The notes beneath the pieces were generated by a model. That model did not search any database, was not told the origin of the DNA, and saw only the letters and a list, made by a program, of their open reading frames with translations. The translations under genes were made by a program, and so were the position numbers. Shown here piece by piece: positions 55,801-64,000 of a DNA stretch of 64,000 bases; the first letter of the stretch is position 1, and each line of letters begins with the position of its first letter. Source of the DNA: Ilyonectria destructans (taxonomy: Eukaryota; Ascomycota; Sordariomycetes; Hypocreales; Nectriaceae); NCBI GenBank assembly GCA_020740775.1, contig JAHEWK010000002.1, positions 4,898,001 through 4,962,000 on the forward strand, read 5' to 3'.

Positions 55801-57743
55801 TGGATATAGTCCTTCACTTGGTTTGGGTAGAACCCAATTGTTTCCAATGCCAAGTCTAGACCTCGGAGGTTAACTGGAAGTCTGGCGTTTGGTCGGGATG
55901 TGATGATGATGTTGGGTTGATCAAAAAGGAGGTTAAGGAACCGCGCCATATCATCGCCGCGGCCTAATTCATGGGATATCTCATCCAAGCCATCGAGGAT
56001 GAATAACGTTGTGCGGTGGTGAGGATCCTTCACTGCTTGCCACAGTTCCTCAGCAAGACGGCGCCCATCTGCCTCTCCCTCCCTCGAAAAATATTCGTGG
56101 TAGAAAAGATCATTGTAGGTGTATCCATCAGCGTGCCGAGGTTTCAGATTCCGCAGAGGCACCCAAAGCACGCGATCGAATAGTTTAGTCCATGAGCGAT
56201 ACAACTCTGTCTGTGTACCATAGGTAAAGTCGTAGACCATCTTTTTGCACAATGTAGTCTTGCCAACTCCTGCACGTCCTCGAATCAAAATTCTTCTAGG
56301 TTCGACCATCCGACCGTCGAGTGCTTTGCGTTGGTTGAAGATTGTCGCCAAGTTGACCTGAATTGCCTTGTCTGGTGTTTCAACTTTCTCTCGGGCGAAA
56401 AGAGAAAATTGAGAGGACGCAGCGCCTCCTTTGTCTAGGCGACCTGCGACTTGGCCAGACTGTTCCACAATAGCAAGATTGATGTAGCACTGATTCATGG
56501 GCAGCGGGTCACCTGAGAGTCGTTCAATTTTGAGCTCTTTTGGTGCATAGCGCTTGTCGCGTATCAGTTTGTCGGCTCGTTTGAGTAGCGATGGAGCCCT
56601 CAGGCTATCTATCGCCGCCTTTAGCTGCGTATACAGCTCATCTTCCTGCCCGGCACACTTGTTAAGGCCTGAATGATCGGTGTCGACATCGTGGACTTCG
56701 TCAGCGTGGAGCACTGCTGAGTTCCGCGAAACAATCTTGAAAAGGTTAGACGGCTGCTGATTTGGGACCACTCGCACTGACCAGGCCTAGAGATAAGAAT
56801 CTCAGCAAATACATGGGCTTCGTCTCGTAGAAGGATATGATGCGAGGCTTCTGCCGTCGACTTTCTTTCGGGGCTATGCGAGTCCGGAATGTATCCGCGA
56901 GATTGGTGAGTTGAACCTCATTACTCATCAGAGACAGGACCATAGTTGTGTCTGACCCCAAGAGCCTAGTCATGTAAGCCAAGGCGGCAGCACTGATCGA
57001 TGCCGGTGAGCCCTGGTGGGGAGTTCCGAGAAAAATGATCCCGGGGGTGTCATTGATGATTTCCTCGGAATCAGGCCTGCATAAAGCCTTGTAGAGTTTA
57101 GATGACGAGAGCACAAAGTTTCAACGACCAAGGACGGGCTGTCGTACCTGCTTGATGATAATGCCACCTAGACTGTGTCCGATGAAGACGATAGGAAGAT
57201 GCTAGTGAGAGTGTAAGCTACGTTTGAAAAGGAAGTCGTGATTCTTACTGGGCGTGATCGTTTGGCCTTGATTTCCTCCAGCAGTCTTTTTCCAATCTCC
57301 TCAGTCGTCTTCACGGGCGCATCTGTCAGCCAGTTCGAGTTGTACTTGAAACTCAGGATTCTGGCTGCTGGAAAGTCGGATTTGAGTAAATCTTGAAGTA
57401 GGTGAATCTTTCCCGAGTACTGTGTAGGCTGAGATTCAATAGCTTCTCGCTGTTGGGGGGTTTTGACAGATTGAGTCCACGTGCGATCTGGATCGGCGCC
57501 CAGTCCATGGACCGCGATGATGCTGCAACACAGTCAGCTGGATGCACAAGTTGAATAAGTAGCGCCAACAAACTCGAACTCGGCGTCCTTTCCGTCAGAG
57601 AGAACTTCAAGTGTCCCAGAGCGAGGTCTGTCGCTGCGTCGACGAATCTTGACAATGATGGGATGGCGCGACATGGCCACGATTACCACGACTACTACCA
57701 AGCCAGCCCTCCAACTAATCATCGATCTCCACGCTAAGGTCAT
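52853..57743 (-). pseudogene. STAND/NLR-like protein: TM + alpha/beta hydrolase + NACHT + HEAT repeats, one-base frameshift
   Basis: Exons on the minus strand: 57743-57574, 57522-57249, 57201-57148, 57087-56782, and 56735-52853 with one extra base near 54707-54708. Correcting that base gives 1561 aa. Order: N-terminal hydrophobic segment (AGLVVVVVIVAM), lipase-like alpha/beta hydrolase (IIAVHGLGADPDRTWT, nucleophile elbow GHSLGG with Ser158, FLGTPHQG), linker (ADHSGLNK-like), NACHT NTPase (P-loop GRAGVGKTT near residue 421, Walker B LFILDGLDEI, IITSRPNA), then about sixteen 34-residue HEAT-type repeats starting LPES/AAIT, and a short conserved tail (FREQ..., GLRTASFES). This matches fungal NLRs with a SesB-like hydrolase effector, linked to allorecognition and cell death. 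The frameshift lies inside the first HEAT repeat. Uncorrected, the product would stop shortly after the NACHT part. It could also be a sequencing error. Confidence 0.8.
53241..53830 (-). repeat. Nearly identical 102-bp units encoding HEAT repeats
   Basis: Six or so consecutive units of 102 bp (one of 99 bp, lacking one codon) share long identical blocks such as GTAATAGCTGACTCTGG on the plus strand. They encode the 34-residue repeats whose cores read LPESAITALIALLNDE. The remaining repeats, nearer the NACHT domain, are much more diverged. This pattern indicates recent duplication or gene conversion at the C-terminal, ligand-facing part of the array. Confidence 0.85.
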
Positions 57744-59272
57744 GGTGAGAGCGAACTAGGATGGCAGGGTGATTGTGACAGCCACGAAAGAGGATGATGA
57801 TGGATTAAGTGTATAGCTGCTTGGGCAGAGTTGAGATAGGGGAGGCGTCGGGAGATGATGTTACGCAGTGTTAAAGAGGGACACGTTGGAGAGACAAGAA
57901 TTTGAGTATGCTGAGACGAGACTCAAGCGAGATCTATCGGGAGGTCAGAGATGTTGCATTGTGATGACTATCGCTGGCTAGGTTGGGAGAGGGAATTGGG
58001 CAGAGTTGAGATGGTGGCTGCCTAAGGCTTCGGCCGCCTCACTCTGCGTACCCCGCATTCAACAATATTGTTAATAAACTAGTTAATAAGGCAGCGGCAT
58101 TTCTTGGGTCTGAGAGGTAACAGCAGGACAAGAAAAATATATGGCGGTAATTCATAGTATTGTAGATTGATTTTAATAGTGAGTTCTGAACTAAAGACAC
58201 TAATGAAACACCGATAGCACCATTGTCGTCCCCGATGCTGATCGCATCACGATATTTGCACACAACAAAACAAACCACCATTGCAGGCTCTGGGATTGTC
58301 AAACACCCATAGTCTTTTCTGTTAATATTTTTATGAGATAAAATAAATGCCCTCAAGTGTCCACAGCATAAGAAAGCGACACATGACTTCATCGTCGTAT
58401 ATATCTTGGTCTAAAATCTCTAGATCTGTTAGGAGAAAATCAGAGGAAACAGCTGAGCTATCAGTGAGAATCGACATTTTGGGGTGATTTGAAAAAAAGA
58501 AAAAAAAAGAAACAAAAAACCGGAAAATGATAGTTTCAAGAGTTCGGCGGAAAAGTTAACTGAGGGGCGAAGATTCTATGCGGGAGCTACGCATCGCTAA
58601 GTTGAACATACAAATAGAGGGCTGAAAGAGCCTTGATTTCCTACGGAGTAGACTGTGACGGTTGGCTATTTTTACACATAGGAGCGCCGCCCTTATTGCA
58701 AGTCTGCCCTAGCCAACCGCGTTCTTTCCAACATCTCATGTTGTATAAGTAGCTTACTCGTTGAACGAGATCAGACTTGTGCAGTTTTGAACCTTTGTCG
58801 ACGTCATGTGTACCCAAGAGTGTAGTGTGTATCAGTGTGGATGTGTCAAGGTAAGCGACTTTTATCAGTGCGACGACAAATACAACGCCCAGTCAAATTT
58901 GAAGTGCAGGCCTGACCAGGAGTAATAAGGAAGTACGCAGCTACTGCACCAGTGAGCGAGGACAAGGCCAAGGAGGAATTCCGAGAACGGCACCCTCGCC
59001 AGCCTTGAGTTTGCGATTTTTATCTCACATTCCGGTTTTGAGGATGTGAGTAGGCAGATGTATGGCTTTAGTACGAGTCCATTGCGGGGAGTGATGCGCT
59101 TGGTTATTCAGCTGTTGAATGTGATTTCTAGTATCCAGTCGCCATCAAAAAGCTGGCTCTCATCTTTTCCCCCGTCCCTGTTCGTCTTCTTCAATTGCAC
59201 GAGTTCGGGAGGTCATATATTTGTCATTACTTCATCAACATTGACCACATCAATCACGATACCATCTTCACC
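57744..59272. other. Intergenic region with A-rich simple sequence
   Basis: No gene recognised. An A-rich low-complexity run lies at about 58489-58520. The left half is the promoter of the NACHT-HEAT gene, with repeated GAGAGG/GTTGAGAT stretches near 57820-58020. Confidence 0.5.
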
Positions 59273-60376
59273 CTACTCTACTAGATTCTCTCTTCTGTTA
59301 TTTTCCCACGCTGTCATCAATCGACCTGCTCCGTAACAAGTTTTAATATGTTCTAGAAAGCCTTGTCGAGAATGCAGCCGATTCATCAACGCGAGCAAAG
59401 GGCGACGCGGACCAATGCCCTGCGGGACAAGATTTTCTAGAACTGCGGTTGGCAGGGTTCCTTGGGAGTGAAGTTCACTAACAAGACGGCATCCCTTGCA
59501 AAGCCGTCCACGGTCCGCACCAGTTTCACTCAACGAAGGCATGCGGATGGACGCCATACCACCAAAATCGTCCTTCACCAGGTTTGGTTTCTCTGGCTTC
59601 TGTGATAGGTCGCATGCTGGAGGATCTAGTGGCGCCTCATGAAACTGCTTAAAGATCCAGAAATCTCTTGCCGATATACCCTGTGGAGGAGTTGGCGGCA
59701 AGAGCCTGGCGACATTCTCGGCAGATCCATGCACCTTGATTGCCAGTTGCTTGACTTGCTTCACGCTGACCAAGCGATATTCTTTTTGGCGCCAGACATG
59801 AAACAGGACCCGATATGAGCCAGGTATACTGTGCAATATTGGGATTCTTTTGAGATGGAGGGTGGGTAGGAAAAAGCACTTTCTGGCGAGGTCGAGTGTG
59901 GTCACGTGTAGGGCATGGTTTTCATGAAGGCATTGGAAGCATACTCGTTCGCAAGTCGGCAGGAATAGAAAGGCGCCAAAGCCGAAGCAAGATACGCACT
60001 GGCTGGTCCGAAGGGTCCGTCGAAGTAATTCAGCAGAGTGAAATTGTAGTATCCGGGTTCTCTTCAATGCGACCAGCACGTCTGGTGCATGCTCCAGGAA
60101 CTCTTGATATGCGGGAAGAGCCTCGACCGTCGCTTTTGCCGTGAGAGAGGCTCGCGACAGTCGAGACAAGGACTGGAAATCGAGGAGGTTGAGAGTCAAA
60201 TGTAGCAGCTCTGGCGGTAGGGTATCGAGAGGCCCCAGCGTTGGTTTGGTAGCATTTCGATAGATGGGTGATGTTTTTGGGACAGGTAGTTTTCGAATCA
60301 TTCCGCACAAGTTCAGCTCTAGGGTGCAGGTGAGTTTTTCAATGAGCTCCTCGGAGAAAACACGTTCTGATGACAT
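59273..60376 (-). CDS. F-box domain protein
   Basis: A single exon of 368 codons, product 367 aa. The F-box is visible at LGPLDTLPPELLHLTLNLLDFQSLSRLSRAS (residues about 42-72), which binds Skp1 to form an SCF ubiquitin ligase. After it come a long helical part and two cysteine clusters (CVSCFGFGAFLFLPTCERVCFQC and LCKGCRLVSELHSQG) of the kind often seen in fungal F-box proteins with a zinc-like module; the latter may bind metal. The target is unknown. ATG at 60376 is the first in frame; upstream sequence opens only with a non-ATG codon. It is about 1.5 kb from the NLR-like gene on the same strand. Confidence 0.75.
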   Translation of the reverse strand: MSSERVFSEELIEKLTCTLELNLCGMIRKLPVPKTSPIYRNATKPTLGPLDTLPPELLHLTLNLLDFQSLSRLSRASLTAKATVEALPAYQEFLEHAPDVLVALKRTRILQFHSAELLRRTLRTSQCVSCFGFGAFLFLPTCERVCFQCLHENHALHVTTLDLARKCFFLPTLHLKRIPILHSIPGSYRVLFHVWRQKEYRLVSVKQVKQLAIKVHGSAENVARLLPPTPPQGISARDFWIFKQFHEAPLDPPACDLSQKPEKPNLVKDDFGGMASIRMPSLSETGADRGRLCKGCRLVSELHSQGTLPTAVLENLVPQGIGPRRPLLALMNRLHSRQGFLEHIKTCYGAGRLMTAWENNRRENLVE

Positions 60377-61224
60377 TGCAGCGAGATGACACGGCGATGA
60401 ATTTGGGAGAAGGCAGCGTTGTAAGCCAGTGTCGTCGAATCTTGTCCCGGGCTCATCGATTGCCGCGTGAAGGATGATGACGGTGATAAAAAGATGAAGC
60501 CGCCACACAAGGCTGGGCGTCAACACGGAATGCGCTGAGAGATGCAGTCAGAATCACGTGACGGTGTTGGACCACTGTAGTTACACTTGACAGTGAGAAA
60601 CCAATGTCCAAGTTTGTTAATTCAACATAAGTTACGATGAGGCGGAGTGCACGCTTGGAATTAAGATAGAGCCAATACAAGACGGTCACTCGATCTAGTA
60701 TTTTTGTCTGTGCGTAGGACCACTTGCTCGACAAGCTAGCTAAGCAGGATTTACCACAGATGTCATATCCATCCGATGGTAGGTGTAACCGCCAGCCTCG
60801 TGCAGCTGAAGTAGCGCTGTCTCAGGCCTGGAGAATTGAGTGTTCTGCTATGGGTGAGACTGAACCGATGAGTAATGATGCAAGTTACTTGTACGATTTG
60901 GATATATAAATCTGGAATATTTCAATAGGTGCGCTGAGTATACTGCAAGAAACTCCCCACCGCACTCGAACAGCTCTTGAATGGATTTTGTTATCCTTGA
61001 GTGTCATCTCCTAGATGATTGGCATTCAATACAATGACGAGTAAGTGATGCCAACTGTGACGTTTCTTTACTGATAAGGGAACCTCTATAAGTTGGAAAC
61101 CCAGTGGAACTGTTTATCTATCTCCTGTCAAGTATTTCCGTCCGTTTTGTTTTTGGTTAAACGACAATTGGGTTCAGAGAAATTCGACCGAAGATACAAT
61201 CCACTCCGGTCCTCTCTATTTCTT
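60377..61224. other. Intergenic region
   Basis: Promoter of the F-box gene and 3' flank of the GNAT gene. No gene recognised. Confidence 0.5.
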
Positions 61225-61743
61225 TCATGATTCGTGCAAACACAATTCCCACTCCTCCTTCGGCACTCCCCCCCAAGCATCTTGAGGCTCGGTCCGCAAA
61301 ATCTCAAAGCCAGCATTCTTATACAATCGACGCGCAGTGGTGAGTTGGGTCAGCGTCCACAGCCTAATCTGTTTGTACCCTGCTTCCTTCGCAAACTCAA
61401 CGCATTGTTGGACCAGTTTGGTCCCAAGCCCCAAGCCCCGCGCTTCTCGCTCCACAAGTAGTAGTCGAATCATAGCCGTGTTCTCCACGTCTTTGTGTTT
61501 TACCAGCGCAATGCTGCCAAGAAAGTTGCCGTCTCTTTCTGCAATCCAGCATCGCTCCATGTCGGGATCATAGGTGTCGAGGAAATCAGCAGCAATCCTG
61601 CCGACATCTCTCTCAAAATAAGATGGTAACCCGTAGTCTTGGACGTATATTACGGCGTGCCGATAGGTGATGAAGCCCATGTCTCCAGGACGATGAGTTC
61701 GAAGTTTTAAGGTAGTGGAATCGGAAGTCTTTTTCAGGTCCAT
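61225..61743 (-). CDS. GNAT-family N-acetyltransferase
   Basis: A single exon, 172 aa. The acetyl-CoA-binding motif A is present at LLLVEREARGLGLGTKLVQQCVEFAKEAGY (Q/R-x-x-G-x-G/A type with the RGLGLG turn), preceded by RCWIAERDGNFLGSIALV strands and followed by TARRLYKNAGFEIL, which is the usual motif B end. Closest by memory to the acetyltransferase part of MarR-GNAT proteins of bacteria, which suggests possible old bacterial origin (inference). It transfers acetyl from acetyl-CoA to an amine; the acceptor is unknown. It is intact and lacks targeting signals. The start is at 61743. Confidence 0.85.
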   Translation of the reverse strand: MDLKKTSDSTTLKLRTHRPGDMGFITYRHAVIYVQDYGLPSYFERDVGRIAADFLDTYDPDMERCWIAERDGNFLGSIALVKHKDVENTAMIRLLLVEREARGLGLGTKLVQQCVEFAKEAGYKQIRLWTLTQLTTARRLYKNAGFEILRTEPQDAWGGVPKEEWELCLHES

Positions 61744-62186
61744 CTTGTGTGTACGTTGTGATTGGGACGCTTGTTGTTGTTGTCTTCTTTTGATATATAT
61801 TGACCCTAAAAAATGAATAGGTGCGGTAGGATGTAGCGAATATATAGAAATTCCCTAGGCACTGTGGGGGTAGCAAGACAATGAGAAACCGCCCTGGCCT
61901 AAGATAAGACTGCAATGTACGTCCAAGGGCGAAAGGTAAAATCACTCATGTACACATCATGTCATTTACAGGGCGTGGCGCGGGGCAAGATGGCGCTAAC
62001 CTTGCATTGACGCATATTCCCCCCGCTCAACATTCACAACTGAGCTGTCTATGTCAATCACGACCCCAAGTATATTCATACGGGACTCCATCGTCATTAT
62101 CCAGGGGAATGTAGTGGACTCTGTATAAACAAAGTTTGTAGAAGAAATTTAATTAATTGAAGGATCCGCCGTGATTGCTGATAAGC
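61744..62186. other. Intergenic region
   Basis: Promoter of the GNAT gene, AT-rich, and 3' flank of the CHAT gene. No feature seen. Confidence 0.5.
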
Positions 62187-64000
62187 TCAAACTCCGACAT
62201 GAATATATGGAATCCAGTATGGGGGACTGGTAACTTCACCATCGCACAAAATCACGTCTCTTGGCAAACGCTCGTCCCTCGTCTCTGCCTCGATTGCATT
62301 CCCAATTGATGTGTCGTCATGTCTAAACACTGGCTGTTCAGTTAGCCAGCGATCTCGGAGCACCTTGGCAGCTTTGTGGAGTCCCCAAGCGACCGATTCA
62401 TCCGACATGCCACGATCCCTCATTCCCTCATATGTCATCTTGGCCATCTCCACACAGAGCATGTCTTCAACTTCCCACAATGTTCCGATAACATGACGGA
62501 ACCCTGCCAGCTGGAAGCCGCTGATGAGGTGGATACTCTCGTCGATGAATCGGCTGCTGTGGATCTGGCCGGTACCACAAGCAGACAGATAGGCGAGGAA
62601 CGGTGAATGCTTGCGAAGATTTATCTCTAATAAATTCGCGACCGTTAGTGGATTGGTTTGCCCATCCTCCAGAACGAGGTGGCTTTTCGATGGGTCGTTC
62701 CGATCTGTACAGCCATGGCCGGCAAAATGAAATATCTCGCACTGAAGCAAGTGCGAAAGGATATCCTTCTTGTTGCGCCCCGGCTCGAGGGGGATGACTG
62801 ACATTGTCTGAAACAAGTCACGCACAGCAGCTGTCTCTCTAGGTGCAAAAGGGAGATGGGAGTTTCCGGGTGTATGCTCCATGGCGACCAGCAGCGCCTG
62901 GCGTGGAGTGAATGCCGAAACTGGTCGTCGGCGACCAGTGATGATTGCCTTGACGGAAGAGTTGTACGATGAAATGACCCTATCAAGGACTCTGTCTGAA
63001 GAGCCACGTTTGTATATCCCGGCTGCATGGATTGGGAATTTCGTGAGAAGTCCTGTAGGAATCCACCAAAGGCGCGGCCACTTGTTCTCGGAAGGAAGCT
63101 GGGTGAAGCCGAGAGCCCGCAGTATTGGGTCCGCGATGCAATGCCATAGCCACTCGAGAACTTGGGGGCTGTTCAAGATGCCCTTCGATAGCGTGGCCCT
63201 TATATCCTGGAGATGGAGATCTGGCAAACGCACTGATCGTATTTGGTGCGTCTCGATAAGAATCGCATCGCAGCGTAGGTTGCTGGTGTTTAAGAAGACG
63301 ATGGGACCGTGGGCTGCAGCCTGCCTCGTGTCAAGCTCGTTCGGCGGGTGCAAAAAGTCATCAAACCCAGGCTTTTCACGGATTTCAGCGATCAAATTGT
63401 CGAAGTCATTGCCTATCTCGTATCGCCGATTCGCAGGTCTGGTCCACGATGGCTCTTGAGGCTTCCGCAAGTCATTCCCCTTGTCAGACTCTCCCAATTG
63501 CTCTCCGAGGCTGGCAAATCGTTTCGCCAGTTGAGGATATTTCTCCTCTAGGGTGATAATGTCGGCTCGTATATCCTCGAGAGAAGTTGCAAGCAGACCG
63601 CGACCCCGTTCAAGAAACTTGAGCGCCATGAACGGCTCTTTGCCAACATAGAGCGCTGCAGCGGCAGCATCGGAAGCGAAGCCGGCGACTCTGCTCAGAA
63701 TTTCTTGCCTGTCAGAATTCCTCAGTGACCGTACTGTCAGTTGAGGGATAAGGCCCGCCACAATCTCCGAAGTCTCGTAAACTTGCTGCCAGTCTGTCAT
63801 TTTCGCATAGCATCGAATGAGGGCCCTGCCTGCGCCTACACGCTGTTTGACCGATGATTGATGCTGGTGTAGTGCGGATTGGTGATTTGAAATGGCCTCT
63901 TGGAGATCTTCATCCGATCCTGTTATTGAGAACCGGCTGTGAAGGGCGAATGCGAGGTTAGAAAGATATCCAGCTCTGAATTCATCGGTCTTCCCGGTGA
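62187..64000 (-). CDS. TPR-CHAT protein (caspase-like protease fold), 5' end beyond the window
   Basis: The frame runs from the stop at 62187 leftwards on the minus strand and stays open to the window edge (at least 604 codons), so the N-terminus is missing. The edge-proximal part consists of tetratricopeptide-like helices (GYLSNLAFALHSRF, LQEAISNHQSALHQ, AGRALIRCYAKMTDW). The C-terminal 330 residues are a CHAT domain: LLVAMEHTPGNSHLPFAPRE, the catalytic His in EIFHFAGHGC (codon 62714-62716), the catalytic Cys in LAYLSACGTGQ (codon 62577-62579), then HLISGFQLAGFRHVIGTLWEVED. CHAT enzymes are Cys proteases related to caspases and separase; in bacteria several act in abortive defence. Both dyad residues are present, so activity is possible. 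An ATG at 63800 is internal to the TPR region and not the start. Confidence 0.88.
   Translation of the reverse strand, partial: TGKTDEFRAGYLSNLAFALHSRFSITGSDEDLQEAISNHQSALHQHQSSVKQRVGAGRALIRCYAKMTDWQQVYETSEIVAGLIPQLTVRSLRNSDRQEILSRVAGFASDAAAAALYVGKEPFMALKFLERGRGLLATSLEDIRADIITLEEKYPQLAKRFASLGEQLGESDKGNDLRKPQEPSWTRPANRRYEIGNDFDNLIAEIREKPGFDDFLHPPNELDTRQAAAHGPIVFLNTSNLRCDAILIETHQIRSVRLPDLHLQDIRATLSKGILNSPQVLEWLWHCIADPILRALGFTQLPSENKWPRLWWIPTGLLTKFPIHAAGIYKRGSSDRVLDRVISSYNSSVKAIITGRRRPVSAFTPRQALLVAMEHTPGNSHLPFAPRETAAVRDLFQTMSVIPLEPGRNKKDILSHLLQCEIFHFAGHGCTDRNDPSKSHLVLEDGQTNPLTVANLLEINLRKHSPFLAYLSACGTGQIHSSRFIDESIHLISGFQLAGFRHVIGTLWEVEDMLCVEMAKMTYEGMRDRGMSDESVAWGLHKAAKVLRDRWLTEQPVFRHDDTSIGNAIEAETRDERLPRDVILCDGEVTSPPYWIPYIHVGV

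Noticed and set aside
58489..58520. A-rich run considered as a poly(A) tail of a retroposon
   Set aside because: No target-site duplication, no upstream element body and interrupted by G and C; simple low-complexity sequence.
1..64000. tRNA, rRNA, transposase or reverse transcriptase genes
   Set aside because: Scanned by eye on both strands for tRNA arm motifs and mobile-element protein motifs; nothing convincing was seen, though small RNAs could be missed without a covariance-model search.

Overview
Organism: this is nuclear DNA of a filamentous ascomycete (Pezizomycotina, most likely Sordariomycetes and perhaps Hypocreales; the species is not determinable by eye). Most genes have short introns of about 45-75 bp with GTRNGT donors and CTRAC-like branch sites. 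The gene families are typical of moulds: ENA-type sodium ATPase, Egh16/MAS surface protein, Zn2Cys6 regulator with an allantoate-permease-like MFS transporter, class I terpene cyclase, NACHT-HEAT STAND protein and TPR-CHAT protein. Gene density is moderate and several intergenic stretches exceed 1 kb. All splice models were made by hand from reading-frame continuity and splice consensus. Layout, 1-16 kb: a long promoter region rich in PacC-type GCCARG motifs leads into an intact P-type Na+ ATPase (ENA family, 2946-6358). About 1.9 kb downstream is the broken remnant of an Nha1-like Na+/H+ antiporter with one TAA, four TAG stops that look like TGG to TAG changes, and three one-base deletions. 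An intronless secreted Egh16/MAS-like protein with an Asn-rich tail (12437-13546) and a Pex11-family peroxisomal protein (14379-15278) follow. 15-25 kb: a flavin-dependent luciferase-like monooxygenase (minus), a terpene cyclase (18927-20112), and a type II membrane PLOD-like glycosyltransferase whose frame contains either a TAG or a 42-bp intron. 25-32 kb: an MFS permease, a Zn2Cys6 factor and a type B carboxylesterase form a compact set, the last two divergent from a shared 325-bp promoter, suggesting a small catabolic cluster. 33-42 kb: an interrupted C2H2 protein, a protein with two GFA/CENP-V domains, a ubiquitin-like (ULD) protein with an unclear 5' end, a DUF7053 protein and a NodL/maltose-type O-acetyltransferase. 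43-53 kb: a 1571-residue secreted subtilisin-like protease with a Cys-rich head and Thr-rich repeats, a degenerate Ras-like GTPase (minus) and a GMC/cellobiose-dehydrogenase-like flavoenzyme. 53-64 kb: a membrane-anchored alpha/beta hydrolase-NACHT-HEAT gene with a one-base frameshift, an F-box protein, a GNAT acetyltransferase and a TPR-CHAT caspase-fold protein that runs off the right edge. How the genes work together: the ENA pump and the dead antiporter concern alkali-cation export; the MFS/regulator/esterase set looks like uptake, control and hydrolysis of an ester substrate; the STAND and CHAT genes at the right end resemble components of fungal allorecognition or regulated cell death. 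No tRNA, rRNA, CRISPR array or intact transposon was recognised.
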